From DATCLS01 sp035265325 (GTDB taxonomy: Bacteria; Actinomycetota; Acidimicrobiia; Acidimicrobiales; VFJN01), in the NCBI GenBank assembly GCA_035265325.1, contig DATFOS010000189.1:1-20401 (forward strand): a stretch of 20,401 nucleotides of DNA, written 5' to 3'. The notes under the pieces are model-generated. The model was not told the origin of the DNA. It searched no databases and saw only the letters and a list, made by a program, of their open reading frames with translations. Position 1 is the stretch's first letter. Every line of letters begins with the position of its first letter. Of this stretch, positions 7,093 through 14,569 are shown piece after piece. The position numbers were made by a program, and so were the translations under genes.

Positions 7093-7126
7093 GGCGCCGG
7101 GAACCGGGGGCGATCAGCCCGGCGCC
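7093..7126 (-). terminator. Hairpin at the end of the CheR-PAS gene
   Basis: GGCGCCGGG (7093-7101) pairs perfectly with CCCGGCGCC (7118-7126), straddling the TGA at 7116-7114. On the - strand it is followed by CGTCGTTTGG, a short T-run. It would reduce read-through into the downstream cheB-like gene. Confidence 0.5.
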
Positions 7127-8982
7127 GGGCCCGTCGTGGCCTCGACGGCGTCCATCACGAGCATGGCGCCGATGCTCTCGCCCTCGGCGGTGCGCAGCGG
7201 CGCCGCCCGGACGTGGCACTCGATGGTGCGGCCCCGCCGGTTGACGGCCCTGAGCACGACCTCGTCGGGTTGCTCGCCCGCGAGGCAGGCGCGGACGGGC
7301 TGGCGCAGGTGCTCGAGGGGCAGGCCGATGTCGAGGTTCATGAGATGCTCGCCGTCGACCTCCTGGGCCCGCAGGCCCCAGAGCTCCTGGGCGTGTTGGT
7401 TCCACACCTGGACCCGCACCTCGCGGTCGACGACCACGACGGCGGACTGGAGGCTGGTCAGGATCGCCTCGAGAAAGCCGTTGACCTCGTCGAGCTCGGC
7501 GGAGCGCTGCCGCAGCTCGTCGTTGATGGTCTCGAGCTCCTCGTTGGTGGACTGGAGCTCCTCGTTGGTGGTCTCCAGCTCCTCGTTGATGGACTGGAGC
7601 TCCTCGTTCGTGGTCTCCAGCTCCTCGTTCGTGGACTGGAGCTCCTCGTTGGTCGTCTCCAGCTCCTCCACGGCCGACTGCAGCTCCTCGTAGGCGGTCT
7701 CGAGGTCGAGCTGGGAGCGTTCGAGCTTCTCCTGGAGCTGCCGCTGGGGCGTGACGTCCAGGAACGCGACGTGCGTGCCGTTGAGCTCGCCGGTCTCGGC
7801 GACGATGGGCTGCAAGGTGACGTCGAACCACAGGACGTCGGCGCCGCGGCGCCACTCGACCCCCCGCATGGTCACCGCGTGACGTTCGGCCCCGACCGTC
7901 TCGACGTGGGCCCGCAGCTCCAGGGGGCGATACGAAAGCTCGAGGTCCTGCAGCCGGCGGCCGATGTCCCGGGAGGTGAGGCCGAACAGCGCGCGAGCCT
8001 GGTGGTTGACCGCCACGAGCACCGCCGAGCGGTCGACCACCGCCTGGGCCACGGGCCCCACCTCGAAGGCTGCGGCGCGGATGTCCACCGGCTCGCGGCG
8101 ACCGGTCCCCTCGGTCGGGTCGGTCCGACGGTCGTGGACGTCCTCGGGCACGGAGGGCTCCTTGGGCGAGGAGGTGCGACGGAACACCCGGCGCTTCAGG
8201 TCGAAGGGGGTGAAGAGTTTGGTACGTGTGGCCAGCGCCTCGGAGCGGCCCAGCACGAGGTAGCCCGTGGGGCGGAGGGCGAAGTGGAGCTGCGCGAGGA
8301 CGTGGGCCTGCGTCCCGTGGGTGAAGTACATCAGCGTGTTGCGGCACGAGAGGAGGTCGATGCGTGAGATGGGCGGGTCCTGGACCAGGTTGTGCGCCCC
8401 GAAGATCACGGTCCGGCGGAGGTCCTTGCGGAAGACGGCGTGCGACCCGTCGGGCGCGAAGTACCGCTCGGCCAGGCCCTCCGGAAGGCCGGCCAGCGCC
8501 TCGGCCGGGTACCGCGCCCGTCGGGCCTCGGCGAGGGCGACGTTGTCGGCGTCGGTGGCGTAGATCTTCACCCGCTGGCGGAAGGCCTCGTCGCCCACGG
8601 CCTCGCACAGGAGCATCGCCACCGTGTACGCCTCCTCCCCGCTGGCACAGCCCGCGACCCAGGCCCGGATCGGCTCGTCCGGGGCGTTGGTGGCCACGAC
8701 GTCCGGGATGACCTTCTCGGCCACGCACTCCCAGGTCTCGGCGTCGCGGAAGAAGCCGGTGACGTTGATGAGGATCGTGTCCAGCAGGTCGGCGAGCTCC
8801 TCGTCGCTCCCGTCGAGCAGGGCGAGGTAGTCGTCGAGCGACGTGGCCCGGACGGCGTCCATCCGCCTGCGGACGCGGCGGGCCAGGCTCGAACGCTTGT
8901 AGCCCGTGAAGTCGACGCCGCGGGCCTCCCGCAGGTGGTCCAGCAGGGGCGCCAGGCCGTCGTCGGTTTCCTCGCCGGTCAC
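7114..8982 (-). CDS. CheR methyltransferase - PAS - coiled coil - PAS signalling protein
   Basis: A 622-residue protein. Residues about 10-270 are a CheR-type SAM-dependent methyltransferase: DFTGYKRSSLARRVRRRM (24-41), TGFFRD, the SAM-binding signature AGCASGEEAYT (110-120), and DLLSCRN with ALRPTGYLVLGRSEAL. A PAS-like domain follows (about 320-430, ending HVAFLDVTPQ), then 8 heptads of a regular coiled coil (432-490), then a second PAS domain (about 500-615, LQSAVVVVDREVRVQVWNQ). Such CheR-PAS proteins methylate or sense within non-flagellar Che-like pathways. Start: GTG 8982 is chosen because TAACCT lies 8 nt upstream (leaderless geometry) and the CheR domain begins directly; GTG 9042 would add 20 residues of non-domain sequence. 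Divergent from the CheB-zinc ribbon gene and upstream of the stand-alone CheB. Confidence 0.88.
   Translation of the reverse strand: MTGEETDDGLAPLLDHLREARGVDFTGYKRSSLARRVRRRMDAVRATSLDDYLALLDGSDEELADLLDTILINVTGFFRDAETWECVAEKVIPDVVATNAPDEPIRAWVAGCASGEEAYTVAMLLCEAVGDEAFRQRVKIYATDADNVALAEARRARYPAEALAGLPEGLAERYFAPDGSHAVFRKDLRRTVIFGAHNLVQDPPISRIDLLSCRNTLMYFTHGTQAHVLAQLHFALRPTGYLVLGRSEALATRTKLFTPFDLKRRVFRRTSSPKEPSVPEDVHDRRTDPTEGTGRREPVDIRAAAFEVGPVAQAVVDRSAVLVAVNHQARALFGLTSRDIGRRLQDLELSYRPLELRAHVETVGAERHAVTMRGVEWRRGADVLWFDVTLQPIVAETGELNGTHVAFLDVTPQRQLQEKLERSQLDLETAYEELQSAVEELETTNEELQSTNEELETTNEELQSINEELETTNEELQSTNEELETINDELRQRSAELDEVNGFLEAILTSLQSAVVVVDREVRVQVWNQHAQELWGLRAQEVDGEHLMNLDIGLPLEHLRQPVRACLAGEQPDEVVLRAVNRRGRTIECHVRAAPLRTAEGESIGAMLVMDAVEATTGPAPG
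7513..7689 (-). repeat. Heptad coding repeats (coiled-coil linker of CheR-PAS)
   Basis: A 177-nt run encodes eight heptads alternating ELETTNE and ELQSTNE, with SAV, SIN and IND variants, so the DNA has a 42-bp super-period. It forms a signalling-helix-type linker between the two PAS domains. Confidence 0.85.
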
Positions 8983-8990
8983 GCGGCCGC

Positions 8991-8996
8991 AGGTTA
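8991..8996 (-). promoter_or_regulatory. Putative -10 of a leaderless promoter for cheR-PAS
   Basis: TAACCT on the - strand matches TANNNT and lies 8 nt before GTG 8982, supporting that start codon. It sits in the 89-bp divergent region shared with the CheB-zinc ribbon gene. Confidence 0.45.
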
Positions 8997-9071
8997 GCCA
9001 CGGCTGCGGGCGGGCAGACCCGAGCGCGTGGCGTGCGACCACGATGAGCGTCCATCGTCCGCCCGGCCCCG

Positions 9072-10169
9072 ATGACAGACCCCGCGCCGACGGACCGTGC
9101 CCCCGTGGAGGTCGTCGTCGTCGGCGCGTCCGCCGGGGGCGTCGGCGCCCTCCAGCGCCTCGTCGGCCGGCTGCCGGGCGATCTGCGCGCGGTGCTCCTG
9201 GTGGTGTTGCACATCCCCACGACCGGCACGAGCGCCCTGGCCGGCATCCTCCAGCGCCGCAGCGCGCTGAACGTGGCGCGCGCCGAGGACGGGGCGCCGC
9301 TCGAGTTCGGGTCGGTCCTCGTCGCGCCGCCCGACCGCCACCTACGCCTGGACGGGGCGGTCGCCCGGCTGTCGCGCGAGGCCCGCGTCAACGGTCACCG
9401 CCCCGCCATCGACCCGCTGTTCGAGTCCGCCGGCCGCTGGTTCGGTGAGCGCACGCTCGGCGTGCTCCTTTCGGGCACGCTCGACGACGGGGTGGCCGGG
9501 CTGGCGGCCATCCGGGACGCCGGCGGCCTCGTCGCCGTCCAGGACCCCCACGAGGCGGACTACCCGGGGATGCCCCGGGCCGCCATCGAGGCCGGGGTGG
9601 TCCACCACGTGCTCCCGCTCGACGGCATCGCCGAGCTCATCTGCGGGTCGACGGACGAAGGCTCCCCCGGCATGACCCATCCCCACCCCGGCCCACCCAG
9701 GGACGGGCGTGCAGCTCCGCCCCGCGGCCCGTCGCACGCCCGTCCACCGGAGGCGCGTTCACCGGATGGCGAGCTCGCCGTGGTGGACGACCCCCACGAG
9801 TCCCGCCCCGACCAGCAGCAGGCCGGCCTCTCCTGCCCGAGCTGCGGCGGCACGCTGTGGGAGGGGCACGACGGCGGCGTCGCGCAGTTCGAGTGCCGCG
9901 TCGGGCACCGGTACTCGCCCGCGTCCCTGTTCGCCGCCCAGGGCGACGCTCTCGAGGACGCGCTCTGGGCCGCCCACCGCGCCTTGCTCGAGCGGGCCGA
10001 CCTGGCCCGCCGCATGGCCCGGCGCATGCACCGGGGCGGGGGCGACGCCGCCGCCCGCCGCTACGAACGTCTCGCCGAGGAAACCGACGCTCGGGCCGAC
10101 GTCCTCCGCCGGAGCCTCACCCGCGTGCCGCCGGAGGCCGAGGACATCCGACAGGCCGCCGCCGAGTGA
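9072..10169 (+). CDS. CheB methylesterase with C-terminal zinc-ribbon-like domain
   Basis: A 365-residue protein. Residues 11-190 are a CheB catalytic domain with the triad S20 (VVGASAGGVGAL), H47 (VVLHIP) and D139 (LLSGTLDDGVAGL). It lacks an N-terminal receiver domain. A Pro/Arg-rich linker (about 195-250) leads to a C-terminal module with CPSCGG (C255, C258) and ECRVGHRYSP (C275, H279), a CxxC...CxxxH set that should bind zinc, followed by a helical Arg-rich stretch (LARRMARRMHRGG) to the end. This CheB plus zinc-ribbon architecture occurs in non-chemotaxis CheB proteins; the role of the module is not known to me. Divergent from cheR-PAS and convergent (13-bp gap) with the next gene. Confidence 0.85.
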   Translation: MTDPAPTDRAPVEVVVVGASAGGVGALQRLVGRLPGDLRAVLLVVLHIPTTGTSALAGILQRRSALNVARAEDGAPLEFGSVLVAPPDRHLRLDGAVARLSREARVNGHRPAIDPLFESAGRWFGERTLGVLLSGTLDDGVAGLAAIRDAGGLVAVQDPHEADYPGMPRAAIEAGVVHHVLPLDGIAELICGSTDEGSPGMTHPHPGPPRDGRAAPPRGPSHARPPEARSPDGELAVVDDPHESRPDQQQAGLSCPSCGGTLWEGHDGGVAQFECRVGHRYSPASLFAAQGDALEDALWAAHRALLERADLARRMARRMHRGGGDAAARRYERLAEETDARADVLRRSLTRVPPEAEDIRQAAAE

Positions 10170-10182
10170 CGACCGGGCGGCC

Positions 10183-10659
10183 TCAGCCCCGGTCCGCCGC
10201 TACCCTCGACACCCCGAAGGCCCCGCCTTGCATCTCGACGGACGTCACGCGGGTGAACGACCGCATCACCGTGAGCAGGGCTGCGGTCGGGCCGGCGTCG
10301 AGGGAGGCGACGACGCCCGGCGCGTCGCCGTCGCCGTCACCGGCGAAGGTCTCGCCCAGGGCCACGACGACCTCGACCCGGTCACGCAACTCGGACGAGC
10401 ACACGAGGCCCGAGCTCGGTCCCCAACGCGCCGACGACAGTGCCCCGTCCACGAGCCCGCTGATCTCGAAGGCGAGGTCGTCCCGGTCCCGTGGGGCGAC
10501 GGCGCCCCGGTCCTGGCGGTAGCGCTCGACGCGGGCGCGGATCTCCTGTGCGGCCTCCTGGCGCACCCGCGCCGACTCGAGGGCCGCCGACGAGCGCCGG
10601 CACAGCCACTGCGCCGTCGCCATCGTCTCCGCGTAGCGGTCCCTCAGGTCGCCGTCCAT
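10183..10659 (-). CDS. Hypothetical protein paired with an RsbW-like gene
   Basis: A 158-residue soluble protein that I cannot place in a family. The first 50 residues are predicted helical and charged (RSSAALESARVRQEAAQEIR), and the rest is mixed, with an acidic DGDGD turn (about 110-115) and a small C-terminal module. No membrane segment, cysteine cluster or nucleotide motif is visible. ATG 10659 has GGAAGGGG a few nt upstream and begins 19 nt after the stop of the ATP-binding protein gene, so the two are probably co-transcribed. By context it may be a partner in the same signalling circuit; this is inference only. Confidence 0.6.
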   Translation of the reverse strand: MDGDLRDRYAETMATAQWLCRRSSAALESARVRQEAAQEIRARVERYRQDRGAVAPRDRDDLAFEISGLVDGALSSARWGPSSGLVCSSELRDRVEVVVALGETFAGDGDGDAPGVVASLDAGPTAALLTVMRSFTRVTSVEMQGGAFGVSRVAADRG

Positions 10660-10678
10660 GGCCCCTTCCCGCGTCCGT

Positions 10679-11182
10679 TCACGTGTTCTCGGCGCGTTTC
10701 ACGAGCCACACCGAGGTTCCCTCGGCGTCCACCACGGTGCCCCAGTCGTCCGCCAGCCGGTCGACGAAGGCCAGGCCCCACCCGCCCGGCTCGCTGGCCG
10801 CGGTGTCCTCGACGCGTGCCGGTGGATCGCCCGAGCCGGAGTCGTGGACGTCCAGGTGCACCGACATGCCCTCGACGGCCACGGTCACCTCCACGGCGCC
10901 GACACCGTGGACGATGGCGTTGGTGACGAGCTCGCTCACCATCAGGTCGAACGGCGTCGCCAGCGAGCCGAGCCCCCTCGCCGAGAGGACGGCTCGGACG
11001 AACCTGCGCGCACGGCCGATCTCGCTGGCCTGCGCTTCGAACCGCCGGGTCTCGACGTGAGTCGTCGACGCATCCTCCTGGCTTACGCCACGCGGCGTGC
11101 CGGTGTCCTTCCCGGGAGCGTCCGGCCGAAACCCGCCGGCCCGGTGGCCGGCCTGGGCGAACGTGGGTCGCCGCGCGGTCAA
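10679..11182 (-). CDS. RsbW/SpoIIAB-like ATP-binding protein (anti-sigma factor type)
   Basis: A 167-residue frame whose residues about 45-163 form an HATPase_c_2 domain. The N box is MVSELVTNAIVHG (E84, N88), the G1 box is DSGSGDPP (114-121), and the G2 box is GGWGLAFVDRLADDWG (133-148). Proteins of this type bind ATP and act as anti-sigma kinases or serine kinases in partner-switching. TTG 11182 is chosen because it gives a TTGA 4-nt overlap with the methionine aminopeptidase stop and is the only usable in-frame start before the domain. The first 40 residues have no domain character. A strong AGGAGG (11079-11074) abuts an ATG that is out of frame, so the start is uncertain. Downstream it is probably co-transcribed with the 158-residue gene. 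Confidence 0.7.
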   Translation of the reverse strand: MTARRPTFAQAGHRAGGFRPDAPGKDTGTPRGVSQEDASTTHVETRRFEAQASEIGRARRFVRAVLSARGLGSLATPFDLMVSELVTNAIVHGVGAVEVTVAVEGMSVHLDVHDSGSGDPPARVEDTAASEPGGWGLAFVDRLADDWGTVVDAEGTSVWLVKRAENT

Positions 11183-12126
11183 TCGGTTGTGGTGAGGATC
11201 TCGGCGCCGGTGTCGGTGACGAGGAGAGTGTGCTCGAACTGGGCGGTGCGGCGCCGGTCGGTGGTGACGGCGGTCCACCCGTCGTCCCACATCTGGTGCT
11301 GCCAGGAGCCCATCGTGATCATCGGCTCGATCGTGAACGTCATGCCCGGCTCGATGATCGTGTCGGCCCGACGGTTCTCGTAGTGGGGGATCTGCAGGTC
11401 GGTGTGGAACTGCTCGGCGATGCCGTGGCCCACGAACGCCCGCACCACGCCGTAGCCGTGGCCCTCGGCGTGCTGCTGGATCGCCCGGCCGATCTCCCAC
11501 ACGGGGCGGCCCGGCTTCACGGCCTCGATGCCCTTGTCGAGGCACTCTCGGGTGACCCTGATCAGGTCGGCCGACGCCCGGTCGATCCGCCCCACGGGGA
11601 ACGTGGCGTTGGTGTCGCCGTGCACCCCGTCGAGGAAGATCGTCACGTCGAGGTTGATGATGTCGCCGTCGATCAGCGCCCGGTCGTCGGGGATGCCGTG
11701 GCAGATGACCTCGTTGACCGAGGTGCACAGCGACTTGGGGAAGTTCCCGTAGTTCAGCGGGCTCGGGTAGCCGCCCCGCCTGATGCACTCCTGGTGGGCG
11801 ATGGCGTCGAGCTCGTCGGTCGTCACGCCGGGCGCCACGGCCGCGCCCACGACCTGCAGGACCTCGGCCGCCGCCCGGCACGCTACGCGCATCCGCTCGA
11901 TGACCTCGGGCGACCGCACGTGGTCGTCGGGCACCCGCACCGGCACGCCGGTCTGGGCGTAGGGCGGGCGCGGGATCTCGGCCGGGACCTCGCGCATGGG
12001 GCCCACCCGCCCGGGGCGGATGGCGTCGGTGCTGGCCTTGTGGCAGCGCTTGAACTTCTTGCCGCTCCCACACCAGCAGGGGTCGTTGGCCTTGGGGGCG
12101 ACGATGGTCGACGGCGAAGCAGGCAT
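11179..12126 (-). CDS. map: Type I methionine aminopeptidase with SEC-C zinc motif
   Basis: A 315-residue cytosolic enzyme that removes the initiator methionine from new proteins. The N-terminus has a SEC-C motif PCWCGSGKKFKRCH (16-29; C17, C19, C28, H29), typical of long actinobacterial MAPs and thought to aid ribosome or protein contacts. The catalytic domain (about 70-312) has all five metal ligands at E. coli MAP spacing: D160, D171, H234, E267 and E298, with H143 as the conserved substrate-side histidine (VICHGIPDD). ATG 12126 has no Shine-Dalgarno, but TAGCCT stands 9 nt upstream, suggesting leaderless expression. The 3' end overlaps the RsbW-like gene by 4 nt, and the menC-like gene diverges after only 41 nt. 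Confidence 0.95.
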   Translation of the reverse strand: MPASPSTIVAPKANDPCWCGSGKKFKRCHKASTDAIRPGRVGPMREVPAEIPRPPYAQTGVPVRVPDDHVRSPEVIERMRVACRAAAEVLQVVGAAVAPGVTTDELDAIAHQECIRRGGYPSPLNYGNFPKSLCTSVNEVICHGIPDDRALIDGDIINLDVTIFLDGVHGDTNATFPVGRIDRASADLIRVTRECLDKGIEAVKPGRPVWEIGRAIQQHAEGHGYGVVRAFVGHGIAEQFHTDLQIPHYENRRADTIIEPGMTFTIEPMITMGSWQHQMWDDGWTAVTTDRRRTAQFEHTLLVTDTGAEILTTTD

Positions 12127-12135
12127 GGCTTGCCC

Positions 12136-12141
12136 AGGCTA
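12136..12141 (-). promoter_or_regulatory. Putative -10 of a leaderless promoter for map
   Basis: TAGCCT (- strand) lies 9 nt before ATG 12126. The surrounding GGCTAGC is close to palindromic and is the only promoter-like sequence in the 41-nt divergent gap between map and the menC-like gene. Confidence 0.4.
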
Positions 12142-12167
12142 GCGACGCCGCCCGCCATGATGGGGGC

Positions 12168-13280
12168 GTGCAGGTCGCCCTCCGGGCCGTCGAGCTGCGA
12201 CGGGCCCGCCTCCCGCTGGCCCAGCCGTTCCGCTCCGCCCACGCCACGCGCACCGAGCGCGACGTCGTCGTAGTCCGCGTCGAGGCCGAGGACGGGCCCG
12301 ACGGCTGGGGCGAGTGCGTGGCCGAGCCCGAGCCGACCTACTGGCCCGAGTACACCGCCACCTGCTGGGACGTGCTCGTCCGCCACCTGGTCCCCCGGCT
12401 GTTGGACGGGCGGCCCCTGTCCGAGGTGAAGGGCCACGCCATGAGCAAGGCCGCCCTGGAGGTGGCCCTGATCGACGCCGGGCTGCGGGCGTCCGCCACC
12501 TCGCTGGGGGCGTTCCTCGGCGCCACCCGGGCGCAGGTCCCGACCGGCATCGCCCTCGGCATTGCCGGCTCGCCTGACCAGCTCGTCGACCAGGCCGAGC
12601 GCTGGTACGACGACGGGCACCGGGCGTTCAAGCTCAAGGTGGCGCCGGGGTGGGACGTCGAGCCGGCCCGGGCGGTCCGCAAGGCGCTGGGCGACGACGT
12701 GGCGCTGGTGGCCGACGCCAACGGCTCCTACCGCAGCGACGACGCCGACGACGACGCCCGGCTGCGCCTCCTCGCCCACGCGGAGCTCGGCCTGGCCGCC
12801 ATCGAGCAGCCCTACGCCTCCGACGACCTGGTCGGACACGCGCGCCTGGCGAGGATGGTCGAGACGCCGGTCTGCCTCGACGAATCGATCGGGTCGCTCG
12901 GCGACCTCGACGCCGCCCTGGCGCTGGGGGCGATCGACGCCCTGTGCCTCAAGGTGGGGCGTGTCGGCGGGCTGGTCGAGGCGGTTCGGCTGCACCGGCG
13001 CTGCCGCGAGGCGGGCATCGCCGTGCGCGCCGGCGGGATGCTCGAGACCGGGCTGGGACGGGCCGTGAACCTGGCCGTGGCGGCGCTGCCCGGCTGCACC
13101 CTCCCGCCGGACATGGGCCCGTCGAGCCGCTACTTCGCCGAGGATCTCACTCCCCCGTTCGAGGCCGTCCGTGGCACGATGGCGGTGCCCGACGCACCTG
13201 GGCTCGGCACCGCGCCGCGCCCCGACGTGCTGGAGCGAGCGACGGTCGACCGGCTCGTCCTCCGGGCACCTTCCCCATGA
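12168..13280 (+). CDS. menC: o-Succinylbenzoate synthase / N-succinylamino-acid racemase family enzyme
   Basis: A 370-residue (beta/alpha)8 enolase-superfamily enzyme of the OSBS/NSAR group. Catalytic residues are visible: K155 and K157 (FKLKVAPGWD), metal ligands D183 (VADANGSY), E213 (AIEQP) and D238 (VCLDESIG), and K262 (LCLKVGRVGG); GGMLETGLGR (289-298) is the substrate-loop signature. OSBS makes o-succinylbenzoate for menaquinone, and the same fold in Amycolatopsis also racemises N-succinylamino acids. Here the gene overlaps a threonine dehydratase by ATGA rather than sitting with other men genes, so an amino-acid (NSAR) role is at least as likely. GTG 12168 is the only plausible start; two ATGs just upstream are out of frame. 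Confidence 0.8.
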   Translation: MQVALRAVELRRARLPLAQPFRSAHATRTERDVVVVRVEAEDGPDGWGECVAEPEPTYWPEYTATCWDVLVRHLVPRLLDGRPLSEVKGHAMSKAALEVALIDAGLRASATSLGAFLGATRAQVPTGIALGIAGSPDQLVDQAERWYDDGHRAFKLKVAPGWDVEPARAVRKALGDDVALVADANGSYRSDDADDDARLRLLAHAELGLAAIEQPYASDDLVGHARLARMVETPVCLDESIGSLGDLDAALALGAIDALCLKVGRVGGLVEAVRLHRRCREAGIAVRAGGMLETGLGRAVNLAVAALPGCTLPPDMGPSSRYFAEDLTPPFEAVRGTMAVPDAPGLGTAPRPDVLERATVDRLVLRAPSP

Positions 13281-14569
13281 CCACATCCTCCCCCCTCGCA
13301 GCCGGCCGCGGCGCGGCCGACCTGCCCGTCACGCTCACCGACGTGGTGGCGGCCGCCGGTCGCCTCGACGGCAACATCGCGCGCACGCCCAGCGCCCACT
13401 CGCGCACCCTTTCGGCCGTCCTCGGCTGCGAGGTCATCGTGAAGTTCGAGAACCTGCAGTTCATCGCCGCCTTCAAGGAACGCGGCGCGCTCAACAAGCT
13501 GCTCTCCCTCACCCCCGACGAGCGCGAGCGCGGCGTCGTCGCCATGTCGGCCGGCAACCACGCCCAGGCCGTCGCCTACCACGCCAGCCGGCTCGGCATC
13601 GCGGCCACGATCGTGATGCCGACGACCACGCCGTTCGTCAAGGTCCAGCGAACGCGCGAGCTCGGCGCCCGGGTGGTGATGCTCGGGGCCGGGCTGGCCG
13701 AGTCCGAGGTCGAGGCGCTGCGCATCGCCGCCGAGGAGGGGAGCGTGTACGTCCACCCCTACGACGACCCGGCCGTGATCGCCGGCCAGGGCACCTGTGC
13801 CCTCGAGATGCTGGTGGACGACCCCGACCTCGACGCCCTCGTCGTCCCGGTGGGCGGCGGCGGGCTGCTGGCCGGCATGGCCGTGGCCGCCCGGGCCCGC
13901 CGGCCCGACATCGAGCTGGTGGGCGTGCAGACCGAGCGCTACCCGGCGATGGCGACCCGCCTGCACCCCGACCTGGCGACGCGCGCCGGCATCGGCGCCG
14001 GCGGGCCGAGCCTCGCCGAGGGGATCGCCGTGCCCCGGGCGGGCGTCCTCACCGGCCGGATCATCGAGGCGCTGGTCGACGACATCGTCACGGTCAGCGA
14101 GGAGGACGTCGAGCAGGCCATCAACCTGGTCCTCGAGATCGAGAAGGTCGTGGTCGAGGGCGCCGGGGCCGCGGGCATCGGAGCGCTCATCGCCCACGGC
14201 CCCCGCTTCGCCGGGCGCCGGGTCGGCACGGTCCTGACCGGCGGGAACATCGACCCGCGGTTGCTGGCCTCGGTGATCATGCGGGGCCTGGTGCGCAACG
14301 GGCGGCTGTCCCGCCTCCACGTCGAGCTGCCCGACGTGCCCGGTGCCCTCGGCCAGCTGTCGACCGTCGTGGGCGACGCCGGAGCCAACATCGTCGAGAT
14401 CCTCCACCAGCGGGTGTTCGTGGACGTGTCCGCCAAGTCGGCGTCCATCGAGGTCACCATCGAGACGATCGACCACGCCCACGTCCGCCGGGTGGTGCGG
14501 TCGCTCGAGGACGCCGGCTACCCGGTCCGCCTCGACACCTTCAACGGCGGCTCGCCGGACACGCCCTAG
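13277..14569 (+). CDS. ilvA: Threonine ammonia-lyase (dehydratase), short form with ACT domain
   Basis: A 430-residue PLP enzyme deaminating L-threonine (or serine) to 2-oxobutyrate, the entry to isoleucine. The fold-type II core shows the PLP lysine K67 in FIAAFKERGALNKL, the SAGNHAQAVAYHA motif (91-103) and the phosphate-binding glycine loop VGGGGLLAG (192-200). A C-terminal ACT domain (about 345-420; VELPDVPGALGQLSTVVGDA) points to allosteric control and matches the shorter ilvA/tdcB forms with a single ACT domain. The substrate motif reads AAFKERGA rather than the common GSFKxRGA, so another hydroxy-amino-acid substrate is possible. ATG 13277 overlaps the upstream stop by 4 nt (ATGA), and the TAG stop shares its G with the start of the transporter gene. 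Confidence 0.88.
   Translation: MTTSSPLAAGRGAADLPVTLTDVVAAAGRLDGNIARTPSAHSRTLSAVLGCEVIVKFENLQFIAAFKERGALNKLLSLTPDERERGVVAMSAGNHAQAVAYHASRLGIAATIVMPTTTPFVKVQRTRELGARVVMLGAGLAESEVEALRIAAEEGSVYVHPYDDPAVIAGQGTCALEMLVDDPDLDALVVPVGGGGLLAGMAVAARARRPDIELVGVQTERYPAMATRLHPDLATRAGIGAGGPSLAEGIAVPRAGVLTGRIIEALVDDIVTVSEEDVEQAINLVLEIEKVVVEGAGAAGIGALIAHGPRFAGRRVGTVLTGGNIDPRLLASVIMRGLVRNGRLSRLHVELPDVPGALGQLSTVVGDAGANIVEILHQRVFVDVSAKSASIEVTIETIDHAHVRRVVRSLEDAGYPVRLDTFNGGSPDTP

Noticed and set aside
7513..7689. Regular 42-bp repeats as a possible CRISPR array
   Set aside because: The repeats are in frame and encode coiled-coil heptads; no spacers are present.
6950..9391. Very long open frame on the - strand across the cheR/cheB region
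   Set aside because: It is Arg/Gly/Pro-rich wrong-frame text; the CheR, PAS and CheB motifs are in other frames.
12157..12162. ATG codons at 12157 and 12160 as starts of the menC-like gene
   Set aside because: Neither is in frame with the enzyme; GTG 12168 is.
11183..12253. In-frame upstream extension of the RsbW-like gene through map
   Set aside because: The stretch is out of frame with the perfect methionine aminopeptidase motifs and has wrong-frame composition.
13171..14568. Upstream in-frame extension of the MFS gene through the dehydratase gene
   Set aside because: The extension is Arg-rich text antagonised by the clear dehydratase frame; the TAGTG junction gives a natural start at 14569.
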